Shown here one piece after another: positions 7,589 to 15,203 of a DNA stretch of 64,000 bases; position 1 is the stretch's first letter; each line of letters opens with the position of its first letter. The stretch spans positions 1,736,001 through 1,800,000 of the forward strand of contig NZ_CP127167.1 of NCBI RefSeq assembly GCF_036288925.1, written 5' to 3'. Position numbers and translations under genes: made by a program. The notes under the pieces were generated by a model. The model made no database searches, was not told the DNA's origin, and saw nothing but the letters and a program-made list of their open reading frames with translations. The stretch is from Haemophilus parainfluenzae (GTDB lineage Bacteria > Pseudomonadota > Gammaproteobacteria > Enterobacterales > Pasteurellaceae).

Positions 7589-8262
7589 TTAGAAGTCGAT
7601 TTTGACTGCTTTTGGATTAAAGCTTCGCAAGTGTTTTAATACACGCCAGTTTGTCATTGGGTCAATCTCAAACTCTTGTGTAATGCGGTTTAAGATTTTG
7701 TTTGTTGAGCGTAATACACTTAAATATTCGTAAGCCTGTCCGTAGATTTGCCCGCTCATATTTGAGCCTAACACGTTAAAAGCTCTTTCAATGTGTTGGA
7801 AAGTGCCGACGCCACATTTGAAAGCAAACCATAACCAAATAAGCTGTTGGAGTTCGTACTCAGTAAATTCAAACGTGTATTTCTTTTCAGGTTCTGGCAA
7901 GGCGAGCTGTTGAGGTTGAAGTTGATATTTTCCTGTTTTACGAATTTGCGGGAGAACTTCTTCAAATACCCAAGCCTCGAATGGTTCGGCTTCTGGTTTA
8001 CGAGATTTGATGATCAGACGGTAAAGATTTGGTTCGTTGATGAATGTCATTTCTTGAACCGCACTTTTGGTAGGGGTGTCGCGTTTCGCTACCCCCCCCC
8101 CCCTGCTTTACAGTGTTTTGAAATAGCATCACGCGAGTTTGAGTAGCCGAGAATATCGCAAACATCATTCGCACAAAACCAAGACTCCTGATTTTTATCA
8201 GTGATGACTCGAACAGAATTAGATTTGAAAGTAAATGCTGAAAATTGAACTTGATTAGACAT
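7589..8262 (-). pseudogene. BRO-family antirepressor interrupted at a poly-G tract
   Basis: ATG 8262 follows AGGAG and reads MSNQVQFSAFTFKSNSVRVI, WFCANDVCDILGYSNSRDAI: the Bro-N DNA-binding domain of phage antirepressors. At residue 54 twelve G residues (complement of 8092-8103) lead into a stop. With a tract length of 10 or 13 the frame would continue as VAKRDTPTKSAVQE into 7589-8050 (MTFINEPNLYRLIIKSRKPE, FEEVLPQIRKTGKY), completing the domain and a C-terminal region of about 100 residues. So the gene is off as read. The tract may be slippable, or its length may be misread. Confidence 0.8.
8092..8103. repeat. Homopolymer C12 (G12 in the antirepressor reading direction)
   Basis: Twelve consecutive C on the plus strand inside the antirepressor coding region. 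A long G/C homopolymer is rare in this AT-rich sequence and is the type of tract that mediates phase variation in Haemophilus. Confidence 0.9.
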
Positions 8263-8293
8263 AACGGTCTCCTGTGTAATTTTTTGAGTTTTC

Positions 8294-8392
8294 CTATTTT
8301 GAGATAGGGCGATCGAGTAGCTCAAAAGCCTTTACACAGTAAGGTTGGACGTATTCCCCTTTCGGGTATTGTATTAGTCCCCACTCGACCAT
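8294..8392 (-). CDS. Short phage ORF, 32 residues
   Basis: Reads MVEWGLIQYPKGEYVQPYCV and ends KAFELLDRPISK, stopping 31 bases before the antirepressor start. Composition is protein-like but there is no clear ribosome-binding site. The frame extends upstream a few codons (ENYLS) without another start, so it may be the 3' remnant of a larger gene. The surrounding 8393-8574 shows no gene. Confidence 0.35.
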   Translation of the reverse strand: MVEWGLIQYPKGEYVQPYCVKAFELLDRPISK

Positions 8393-8574
8393 TGATAGAT
8401 AATTTTCTTTTTATACGCTGTAAGTCTTAATGGCAATAAAACAAACAAGGTAAATTTTACGCATAAAAAAATCACGCTGACGGGGTGAACGATTCCGCTG
8501 TGTAGTTGTTAAGGTTTTGAGACTTTAGGATAAATCCTACCCTTGAAATAGGAGCTTGTCAAGGGGAGGTAAAA

Positions 8575-8988
8575 TTAAGCGGATAAGATCTTATCTGCTG
8601 CGATTTTAGCTAAAAAACTGCTACGGTTTTTATATTCACGATGTGTTGAAACAAAATCATCAATGCGCTTAATTAAATAAGCTGGCATTGTGATGTTGAT
8701 TTTCTCAGATTTACCCAATAAATGAGTAATATCCACATCCACCACACCAAAGAACATTCCATAATCAGTAAAATCAGGGTTATTACGGTGATTTTCCATT
8801 GATGTTGGCAATGGTACTTCTTCGCCCATTTCAACCAATAATTCCAAATGCCCCGCAATAGCTTCTTTCGCATTAATATAAGCTTCTTCAAGCGTATCAC
8901 CAGCAGAAAAACAGCCAGGAATATCTGGTACAATCACACCAAATGCGTGAGTTTCGTCGCCTGGCTCAATTGCGATTGGATATAACAT
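8575..8988 (-). CDS. hicB: HicB-family antitoxin
   Basis: A 137-residue antitoxin. The N-terminal partial RNase H fold (MLYPIAIEPGDETHAFGVIV, DIPGCFSAGDTLEEA) binds and blocks the HicA mRNA interferase. The C-terminal part, about residues 95-137 (INITMPAYLIKRIDDFVSTH), is a ribbon-helix-helix DNA-binding module that autoregulates. ATG 8988 has GAGG upstream. It lies 29 bases after hicA, the usual toxin-first order. The frame is intact although the toxin gene is frameshifted. Confidence 0.9.
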   Translation of the reverse strand: MLYPIAIEPGDETHAFGVIVPDIPGCFSAGDTLEEAYINAKEAIAGHLELLVEMGEEVPLPTSMENHRNNPDFTDYGMFFGVVDVDITHLLGKSEKINITMPAYLIKRIDDFVSTHREYKNRSSFLAKIAADKILSA

Positions 8989-9017
8989 AATCTTTCCTCT
9001 TTGCTTTAATAGCAGGG

Positions 9018-9201
9018 CTATTTTAGCCCCGCTTGTTTTAATATTGAATTTTCCGTCCCTTTCTTTAAATCCTTTTTAGGGTGCGGGACGGTCACAATCC
9101 CTTTCTTTGTTGGATGAGTGAAATGGGTGGTGACTTCCTGTGGCGTGATGGAAAACCCAACCATCTGCTTCAATCATCTTAATTATTTTTCGGCTATCCA
9201 C
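9018..9201 (-). pseudogene. hicA: HicA-family toxin, frameshifted
   Basis: GTG 9201 after AGGAGC reads MDSRKIIKMIEADGWVFHHA, TGSHH: the HicA double-stranded-RNA-binding-like fold with the catalytic His in GSHH. One extra C in the following ACCACCCATTT shifts the frame. Removing it restores HFTHPTKKGIVTVPHPKK and the end KQAGLK at TAG 9018-9020, giving the typical length of about 60 residues. As read, the toxin is dead while its antitoxin remains. A one-base sequencing error is the alternative. Confidence 0.8.
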
Positions 9202-9325
9202 ATTGATTTGCTCCTATATCGTTTGTTTATGTGGTTATTATACCTATAAATTAATTAATGTCAATTATTTTTGTGGTTATTGTGGGTATTGATAATAAAA
9301 ATGCGGTCAAAATAGACCGCACTTT

Positions 9326-9583
9326 TCAGGCAATAAATAAACATTGCTTACCTTTTGTTGATAATAGCAATAAAAGTGATGTTTTTACCGTTTTCAATCT
9401 ACTGAAATATTCACGCCGTGAAATACCTAAATATAGCCAAATTATTATTTTTTCCCATCTCTTGATATAAGTTAGAACGAATACATCATAAAGTTCTGGT
9501 GTGACTTTTCTAATTACTCCAAGGTAGCCATCAATTTCCATTCCTAATTCATCGCTTAACCGAAGGTGGAAATGGTAGTTCAA
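9326..9583 (-). pseudogene. Fragment resembling a phage antiterminator/HTH protein
   Basis: The frame reads DELGMEIDGYLGVIRKVTPE, LYDVFVLTYIKRWEKI, LGISRREYFSRLKTV, then trails into low-complexity residues. The second half looks like a sigma-region-4-type helix-turn-helix as in Q-like late antiterminators. The only start is an unsupported TTG that overlaps the RusA remnant in another frame. Probably a fragment joined by deletion. The assignment is an inference from motif shape. Confidence 0.35.
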
Positions 9584-9599
9584 GCGTTATCGTTGTCAT
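9549..9599 (-). pseudogene. RusA N-terminal remnant
   Basis: ATG 9599 reads MTTITLELPFPPSVKR and stops. The block ITLELPFPPSV is the conserved start of RusA Holliday-junction resolvases, which phages carry next to antitermination genes. The remainder of the about 120-residue protein is gone. Confidence 0.55.
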
Positions 9600-9644
9600 A
9601 GAAATCTCACTTAAAAAAAGACCGCACTTTTTATTGTTAATCTA

Positions 9645-10637
9645 TTAATCAATAGTTAATGCACCAATCTTGATGGCATATAAAAAGAACTTATGCCAAA
9701 GCTCTATTTGTGAACCATACTTTTCTTCAAATGCTTTTACGTTTTGATGTAATTCATTGTGATGAATTCGGCAAAGCGGCACACAATCCAAATCATCTGC
9801 TTTACTTCCCATCACACCATTACCATGACCAATTAAATGATGTGGATCATCTGCTTGTTTACCACAGCACACACAAGGCTGAGTTTTTACCCAACGTAAC
9901 CATTTTTCAGAACGAATATATTGTGGCTTTGGTCTTGCCATATATTGAAGTAGCGGGTCATCATCAGCTTTTAAATTTAAAATGGCTTTGTCTAAACGGT
10001 CCATGTGATAAATAAGAGGATCTTCAAAACGAGTAGAACTTTCTTTATTGTCTCGTTCATAATCTTTAACACTAAAGACCTTTCTTAATAACGCATCACT
10101 TAATAAACGTTGAAGTCCATTCTTAAAACAATACAGCACTAAATCTGATTCTGTTAAAGGACGAGCATGTTTTAAATCTAATTGGATTTTTGCAATGATT
10201 GCTTGCTCTATATTTTGTTCCACCACCAACTTTGCTTTTTCTGCATCATAGTTTCCCTTGCGCATTTCTGTATCGTGGTGCCAACAAGTTCTGATAAAAC
10301 CGTCTAAGTGCGGAGTGATTGTTAATTCTTTATGACAGTATTCACCATCACTCAACTGACAATGCTTAATACTGCCAACAAAATTCATCAACGCTTTTTT
10401 TGTAAGTAATTTTGACTGCACTTCCTTATTTTTTAAGAAATCCACCACCAACGGTGGAAATTCTTCACTAATAGCCCCTTGCCAATTAACTACACCAGAT
10501 TCATTATGTTGTAACTCAATAGGTTCTGGCATTAACACCATTCTCTTCGTCATTACCTGTGCAGCATTGCGCGGAATTCTAAACATCATTAAACCAAGGT
10601 CTGATTGTTTATATGGTGTCAACAACAATACTTGCAT
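9645..10637 (-). CDS. DUF968/HNH-type phage recombination protein
   Basis: A 330-residue protein starting at ATG 10637. The C-terminal third carries a zinc-finger-like HNH arrangement (QPCVCCGKQADDPHHLIGHG at about residues 247-266, then CVPLCRIHHNELH), characteristic of the DUF968 family found in the replication/recombination block of lambdoid prophages. The N-terminal two-thirds are helical and charged. It lies downstream of the Cro-like gene in the early rightward operon (minus strand here). No frame disruption seen. Nuclease activity is inferred from the Cys/His pattern, not proven. Confidence 0.75.
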   Translation of the reverse strand: MQVLLLTPYKQSDLGLMMFRIPRNAAQVMTKRMVLMPEPIELQHNESGVVNWQGAISEEFPPLVVDFLKNKEVQSKLLTKKALMNFVGSIKHCQLSDGEYCHKELTITPHLDGFIRTCWHHDTEMRKGNYDAEKAKLVVEQNIEQAIIAKIQLDLKHARPLTESDLVLYCFKNGLQRLLSDALLRKVFSVKDYERDNKESSTRFEDPLIYHMDRLDKAILNLKADDDPLLQYMARPKPQYIRSEKWLRWVKTQPCVCCGKQADDPHHLIGHGNGVMGSKADDLDCVPLCRIHHNELHQNVKAFEEKYGSQIELWHKFFLYAIKIGALTID

Positions 10638-10658
10638 TAATGCCCCAGCAACGATCCT

Positions 10659-10829
10659 TTAATGCTTGCAATAATCTCTGCTTACCCATTGTTCCGGCGT
10701 GACTTTATCTATCGTTAATTCACCGCCCCGTCTTTTGATTTGGTTGATGAATTGAGGGCTCACACCTAATGCTTCAGCTAATTTTTTTTGAGTGTCAAAG
10801 GCTTCGATTGCTTTGTCAACCGGTGTCAT
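10659..10829 (-). CDS. YdaS/Cro-like DNA-binding protein
   Basis: A 56-residue helix-turn-helix protein starting at ATG 10829 with GGAGG at 10834-10838. TQKKLAEALGVSPQFINQIK is a clear HTH, with the YdaS/Cro signature. It is divergent from the CI gene, as Cro is in lambda, and heads the minus-strand early operon. A second frame near the 3' end (QRLLQALKDRCWGIN) is also open, so a late indel could have altered the last few residues. It presumably competes with CI for operators in 10830-10974. Confidence 0.75.
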   Translation of the reverse strand: MTPVDKAIEAFDTQKKLAEALGVSPQFINQIKRRGGELTIDKVTPEQWVSRDYCKH

Positions 10830-10974
10830 TGTTATCCTCCAATAAAATTAACCATGTTGATTTAATCAACCTAATGTTACTCAATAAATCAACACAAATC
10901 AATGCAAATCAATATAAAGATAATTTGATTTAGTAAACAATCCGTTTATATTTGTAAAAAATAAGGAGAATTGC
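10830..10974. promoter_or_regulatory. Divergent CI/Cro operator-promoter region
   Basis: Contains the perfect palindrome GTTGATTTAATCAAC (10856-10870) and further half sites AAATCAA at about 10886, 10896 and 10906 plus an inverted TTTGATTTA near 10923. Spaced repeats of one half site between divergent repressor genes are the hallmark of a lambdoid right operator. The same half site recurs at 14100-14215. Confidence 0.7.
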
Positions 10975-11700
10975 ATGAACAATGAAGAATTAACTAAACA
11001 ACGAATCTCTGAACGCCTAGAATTTGTTATTGTTGATAGCAATTTAAGAACTAGAAAGGCGCTAGCTGATTTGGTTGGAGTAAAAGCGCAGGCGGTCACA
11101 AATTGGATACAGCGAGGACAAATCAGTCAGGAAAATGCCAGGGTTATAAATCTAAAATTAGGTTATCCGATTGATTGGTTACTTGGCGGTGACAGCGAAC
11201 TTCCTGAAATTTCGACCGCACTTTCACCTTCCGAATTGATGGACACTCAACACGACGGACGGCACAAACATCGCATTGATTACCTAGATGTGCGCGCAGC
11301 AGCAGGTTTAACAGGATTTGAAAATTCGGATTATCCGGAGGTGATCTCAAGTCTTTATTTAACCGATGAAGGGATGTTGCAAATTATTGGCAAGAAAAAT
11401 GCTAACGGTATTTGCATTGTTAACGTGCCTACTGACAGCATGGAGCCGACAATTCGTAAGAGCGATATTGTATTTATCGACACTAAAATAAACGCCTACA
11501 ACGGCGACGGCATTTATGCTTTTACTATTGACGGCGCATTGTTTATCAAGCGTGTACAAAAGCTTGTTGGAGGTGGTTATAGATTGCACTCAGACAATAA
11601 AGACTATGATCCGCAAGACATAACAGATGAGATTTGCCAAACCGCGAAATTTATCGGCAGATTTATCCGCACTGTGCATATCGAAGCGGTGAATTTGTGA
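10975..11700 (+). CDS. cI: CI-type prophage repressor (S24 family)
   Basis: A 241-residue repressor maintaining lysogeny. ATG 10975 has AAGGAG upstream. HTH at about 28-48 (KALADLVGVKAQAVTNWIQR). The self-cleavage site is probably Ala110-Gly111 in RAAAGLTG. The S24 peptidase domain has the catalytic Ser155 in PTDSMEPT and Lys192 in ALFIKRV. RecA-stimulated autocleavage after DNA damage is expected from the family. It is transcribed away from the Cro-like gene and is followed by an accessory ParB-like/methylase pair. Frame and motifs are intact, so immunity may persist. Confidence 0.9.
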   Translation: MNNEELTKQRISERLEFVIVDSNLRTRKALADLVGVKAQAVTNWIQRGQISQENARVINLKLGYPIDWLLGGDSELPEISTALSPSELMDTQHDGRHKHRIDYLDVRAAAGLTGFENSDYPEVISSLYLTDEGMLQIIGKKNANGICIVNVPTDSMEPTIRKSDIVFIDTKINAYNGDGIYAFTIDGALFIKRVQKLVGGGYRLHSDNKDYDPQDITDEICQTAKFIGRFIRTVHIEAVNL

Positions 11701-11763
11701 TTAGCGCGGTAAGGTAAAGGATTAAAAACTGTAATTAAATCATAACCAACCTAAGGACAAATT

Positions 11764-13134
11764 ATGACTAATGTAAATATTAGAGCGTTACTTTTAGACT
11801 CCAAAAATCCAAGACACGTCCCAATAGAAAACCAAAAAGAAATTATCAATTATCTCATTGAAAATGAGAAGATTAAAGAACTTGCAAAAGATATTGCCGA
11901 GAAGGGAGTAACTAATCCCTTGGACCTTGTAGGCATTATCATTGAAAATAACAAAAAAATAGTGGTCGAAGGTAATCGTCGAGTTTGCGCTTTAAAGCTA
12001 CTAGATAAACCGAATTTGGCACCGAAAAAGTACCAAAGATATTTTACAACTCTACAAGGGAAAGTAAAAAATCACATCAAAAAACTTCCTGTTTATGTCT
12101 TTACAAATAGGGAGGAAGCATTGCCTTGGCTATCTACTTTGCACACAGCCAGCTCAAACACATCTAGAAAACCTTGGAGCCCTGAACAAAAAACACGCTT
12201 TGATCAAGGTGTTGATGGGAAACCAAATCATGCGGCAGCATTGACTATTCTTGATTTCTCATTAGAGAATAATTTAATTTCTCCTGAGAAATCTCAGAAA
12301 GTGATTACAACAATAACACGTATGTTAAGTACTCCAGAGGTAAGAGATGCTTTCGGTATTACCACTGGGGTCACAGAACGCAATATTCTTATTAATATTA
12401 CAAGAGAAGAATTCACTGCGATCATTACCCAATATTTTAATGATTTCGATAACCCAAATTACAACATAGGCTCCCGCTCAAATAAAAATGATCGACTAGA
12501 CTATATTCAACACCTAAAAAATATTGGGAAAATTCCAAGTAACCGGTTAGATAAAGATATTGAATTAATTTCCGGTATATCATCTACAACAACTACAAGT
12601 AGCGCCATTTTACCCAAAAATACTACGCCCAAAAGAACTACTAAGACAACTAAAAGTAAATCAGCGCAATTAATTGATTATGAGTTAGAGATCCCTGTAA
12701 GTAAAATTCAATCAATTTATTCTGAAATTAATAACATGGATATAGAAAAGCATCCCTACGCAACAGCAGCATTACTACGTGCTCTAATTGAGCAAAGTTG
12801 CGACTATTTTCTATTAAAATCTGGGCACTCTATACAGTTTCACGATTGTTCCAATACACAAAAAATTGGCGAAAAATCAAAACTCAGAGAAAAGATTCTT
12901 GGTATTGCGCAGTATTTTGAGAAAACCCAGCATATAGAGAATAAGGAGTTAATTGCTCTAACCAATGAATGCGCACCCAAAAAAGAAGGTTCTGGCACGT
13001 TGAATTTATTACATGGCGTACTACACAATTATGCGCACAATATTTGTTCAGCGCAAATTATTAGCGCGCATAATAATCTCCGCCCATTTATTATTGCAAT
13101 GTGGCAAAAATTCTGCTGGCCAAATACAAATTAA
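11764..13134 (+). CDS. ParB-like N-terminal domain protein, accessory
   Basis: A 456-residue protein starting at ATG 11764 after AAGGAC. Residues 1-85 form a ParB/Srx-like fold: LLLDSKNPRHVPIENQKEII, IVVEGNRRVCALKLL with the GNRR box that in ParB-type proteins binds nucleotide. The middle region is polar with a Thr/Ser/Lys-rich linker (about 275-300). The C-terminal 150 residues, starting IDYELEIPVSKIQSIY, are a separate helical domain with LRALIEQSCDYFL and GVLHNYAH. It sits between the repressor and an adenine methyltransferase in the lysogenic transcription direction. A DNA-targeting or defence role is inference only. Confidence 0.65.
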   Translation: MTNVNIRALLLDSKNPRHVPIENQKEIINYLIENEKIKELAKDIAEKGVTNPLDLVGIIIENNKKIVVEGNRRVCALKLLDKPNLAPKKYQRYFTTLQGKVKNHIKKLPVYVFTNREEALPWLSTLHTASSNTSRKPWSPEQKTRFDQGVDGKPNHAAALTILDFSLENNLISPEKSQKVITTITRMLSTPEVRDAFGITTGVTERNILINITREEFTAIITQYFNDFDNPNYNIGSRSNKNDRLDYIQHLKNIGKIPSNRLDKDIELISGISSTTTTSSAILPKNTTPKRTTKTTKSKSAQLIDYELEIPVSKIQSIYSEINNMDIEKHPYATAALLRALIEQSCDYFLLKSGHSIQFHDCSNTQKIGEKSKLREKILGIAQYFEKTQHIENKELIALTNECAPKKEGSGTLNLLHGVLHNYAHNICSAQIISAHNNLRPFIIAMWQKFCWPNTN

Positions 13135-13176
13135 AGAATTATAATAATGAGCATATATTAATAATAGGCTCTAGTT

Positions 13177-13998
13177 ATGTTTTATACTCCATTAAGATAC
13201 CCGGGGGGCAAAGCTAAATTTGCCCCAACAATAAAATCCATTATCGAAAAAAATAACCTTCAAGGGCACTATGTGGAACCATATGCCGGTGGCGCTGGAG
13301 TCGCTTTAGATTTGCTCTTTAATGGGCATTGCACTGATATTCACATCAACGATTTGGATTTGGCCGTCTATAATTTTTGGTTATCTGTGACAACTCAGAA
13401 TGCCGACTTTATTCAATTGGTTCGAGAAACACCTGTTACCATTGAAGAATGGCATAAGCAAAAACATCGATTGAACAATATTAATTTATCCCCCCTTGAA
13501 CATGGCTTTGCTGCTTTCTTCTTAAACCGGACTAACCGCTCAGGAATATTAAAAGGTGGCGTCATGGGCGGACTTAATCAGTCTGGCCATTATAAATTAG
13601 ATTGCCGCTTTAATAAAAACGAACTAATCAAAAGAATTGAACGCATTGGGAAATGCGCTGACCATATTTACGTTTACAACGAAGACGCGTTAACGCTATT
13701 GACTAATGTGGATAATATTGTACCTGAACGCTCTATAATATATATTGACCCACCTTATTATGTAAAAGGACAAGGGCTATACCGTAATTTTTACAAACAC
13801 AGTGATCATGTTGCTATTTGTCAAGCTTTGACCAATGTGAAAACTCCATGGATAGTCTCTTATGATAACCACTCCGCTATTAAGGAGATTTATCAAGATT
13901 ATCGCCAAACTGACTACACACTCAATTATTCAGCTAGTCGTAAGGTTAAGGGCTGTGAAGTGATGATATACTCTCCGCAGCTTAATATTCTATCCTAA
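13177..13998 (+). CDS. dam: D12-class N6-adenine DNA methyltransferase
   Basis: A 273-residue Dam-like methyltransferase. Near the N-terminus are PLRYPGGKAKFAP and YVEPYAGGAGVALDL (SAM-binding), FFLNRTNRSGILKGG follows, and the catalytic motif DPPYY is near residue 191, the order of the alpha (D12) class. It starts 42 bases after the ParB-like gene and ends in a hairpin terminator, so the two probably form one unit read from the immunity region. Target sequence cannot be told; GATC is possible. Intact frame in a decayed prophage suggests it is still useful. Confidence 0.85.
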   Translation: MFYTPLRYPGGKAKFAPTIKSIIEKNNLQGHYVEPYAGGAGVALDLLFNGHCTDIHINDLDLAVYNFWLSVTTQNADFIQLVRETPVTIEEWHKQKHRLNNINLSPLEHGFAAFFLNRTNRSGILKGGVMGGLNQSGHYKLDCRFNKNELIKRIERIGKCADHIYVYNEDALTLLTNVDNIVPERSIIYIDPPYYVKGQGLYRNFYKHSDHVAICQALTNVKTPWIVSYDNHSAIKEIYQDYRQTDYTLNYSASRKVKGCEVMIYSPQLNILS

Positions 13999-14017
13999 CC
14001 GCCCTAGAGGCGGTTTC
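13997..14017 (+). terminator. Terminator of the methyltransferase unit
   Basis: Stem AACCGCC / GGCGGTT around a five-base loop, overlapping the methyltransferase stop codon and followed by a weak T-rich tail. Confidence 0.65.
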
Positions 14018-14099
14018 TTATTACCCGCATACCTTGCTTAAATTTACAAAAACTTGCTTACGACCACCAAACCATCTAAAAATCAACCGCACTTTCGCT

Positions 14100-14290
14100 C
14101 TCCATTGATTAAAAAATAAGCAATCAAACATCATCTCTAAAAATTTATCTCTTTAAAAATCAACACATTGAATATGATTAATCAACTTTTTGAAAATATA
14201 TAATCAACTTAACGTTTACGCCAAACTTAACATATTGTTTAATAATCACATCAAAACGAGATAACCTCGACGCTCTTTAAAAATTTGAAA
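14100..14290 (+). promoter_or_regulatory. Candidate left operator/promoter with boxA-like element
   Basis: Several copies of the repressor half site occur here: CATTGATTAAAA near 14104, AAATCAACA near 14157, TGATTAATCAAC (14175-14186) and TAATCAACTTAAC near 14200. TATAAT lies near 14197. GCTCTTTAAAAATTT at about 14272-14286 resembles the boxA antitermination element of rRNA leaders and nut sites. Together this fits a second early promoter controlled by the same repressor, firing rightward. The 280 bases between methylase and SieB-like genes contain no other gene. Confidence 0.5.
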
Positions 14291-14294
14291 CAGG

Positions 14295-14672
14295 TTAATG
14301 ATGGGAATTCATCTGTTTATCAAGCTCAGCAAGAACACGTTGCTCTTCTGTTGATAAATTATGAAGTAGATTGATTAATCTAGCTTGCTCTGAATTAGTT
14401 TTTAATGATTCATGCAGTTTTGAAATAATTGATTTGGTCGCTTTAGAAATAAGAATCCAAATCATGGTAGAAACCAACGCAAAAATTAAAGAACCGAAAT
14501 TGGCAAGCGTGAACCAATCGGGAAAGAATGCTGGTGTTTTTGCGTCGAGATACAACGTTAATTCGGGCGGAATGAACGTAAAGCCAATAAACAAGAAAAC
14601 GAAGAACATAGTCATGTGATTAAAAACTACCTTGGTAAGTATGGTATTAAGTAACTTGGCGTACTCTTCCAT
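14295..14672 (-). CDS. SieB-like superinfection exclusion protein
   Basis: A 125-residue inner-membrane protein starting at ATG 14672 (AGAGG upstream). Two hydrophobic helices (MTMFFVFLFIGFTFI and FGSLIFALVSTMIWILI) are followed by a cytoplasmic helical tail (LINLLHNLSTEEQRVLAEL). This layout matches the SieB family of lambdoid prophages, which aborts infection by other phages. It has its own promoter and lies next to a likely left operator, as sieB does in lambda and P22. A 16-bp inverted repeat brackets the gene. Identity rests on layout, not strong motif identity. Confidence 0.55.
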   Translation of the reverse strand: MEEYAKLLNTILTKVVFNHMTMFFVFLFIGFTFIPPELTLYLDAKTPAFFPDWFTLANFGSLIFALVSTMIWILISKATKSIISKLHESLKTNSEQARLINLLHNLSTEEQRVLAELDKQMNSHH

Positions 14673-14690
14673 GATGTTCCTCTGATTAAA

Positions 14691-14736
14691 TTGTAGTCGC
14701 AGAGAGCATTATATTCCTCGTTGTAGTCGCATACAA
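14691..14736 (-). promoter_or_regulatory. Promoter of the SieB-like gene with duplicated operator
   Basis: On the minus strand -35 TTGTAT (14736-14731), 17 bp, -10 TATAAT (14713-14708). The 10-mer GCGACTACAA occurs at 14730-14721, between the boxes, and again at 14700-14691, just downstream, exactly 30 bp apart. Upstream is a block (CTTGTAAGGCTCAAG) shared with the promoter at 15690-15718. Confidence 0.6.
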
Positions 14737-14994
14737 GAGGACTTGAGCCTTACAAGTATAAAGAAAGGCACTCATCATTAACCTGTTTTGAGTTTTAGAC
14801 AATTTGGTCTCGTGCGGGATATAAATTATCGGCTGTTTAAGTCGAGTAACCCCAGAGCAGAAAACTGTACTGCGTGTTTAACCGAAGAGATGTGGTTGGC
14901 AGGTCAATGGCAGCGCTGTTTATATCTTTAAGCAATCCCTTAGAGGATACGAGTTCAGTCGGAGAAATGGCAAACAAGCCTACGGACTGGTTAC

Positions 14995-15071
14995 GCCCTA
15001 TTAGCTCAATCGTATAGAGCAATTGCCTTCTAAGCAATAGGTTACAAGTTAGAATCTTGTATAGGACGCCA
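14995..15071 (+). tRNA. Degenerate tRNA-Arg(UCU)-like sequence
   Basis: A 77-nt cloverleaf can be drawn. Acceptor GCCCTAT/ATAGGAC has one C-A mismatch. D stem is GCTC/GAGC, anticodon stem ATTGC/GCAAT with loop CTTCTAA (anticodon TCT), T stem ACAAG/CTTGT, discriminator G and encoded CCA. It departs from consensus in the T loop (TTAGAAT rather than TTCRANY) and in lacking GG in the D loop. It may be a decayed phage tRNA or a tRNA mimic. Nothing else gene-like was seen in 14790-14990. Confidence 0.6.
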
Positions 15072-15176
15072 TTTCAAAGCGAACTTATTAAATGTTCCAT
15101 CAAAGGTCTGGGTAAACTGCAGATTACCAATTTAAGGATAGCTAGATCAGAATTTGGTAAGTTTGCTTTGAAATGG
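15069..15176 (+). repeat. Long imperfect inverted repeat (RNA hairpin) before a small gene
   Basis: 15069-15093 pairs with 15152-15176 over 25 positions if G-U pairs are allowed. The stem starts CCATTTCAAAGC and ends GCTTTGAAATGG. The loop of about 58 bases contains TTACCAA...TTGGTAA as an alternative inner stem. It begins at the CCA end of the tRNA-like sequence and ends 27 bases before ATG 15204, so it could act as a processing signal or translational control element. Confidence 0.55.
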
Positions 15177-15203
15177 TAACAATAAAACAAACGAGGTTAA
15201 AAA

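Noticed and set aside
14837-15037. 66-codon minus-strand ORF across the tRNA-like element
   Set aside because: It overlaps the cloverleaf on the opposite strand, lacks a ribosome-binding site and has no recognisable features.
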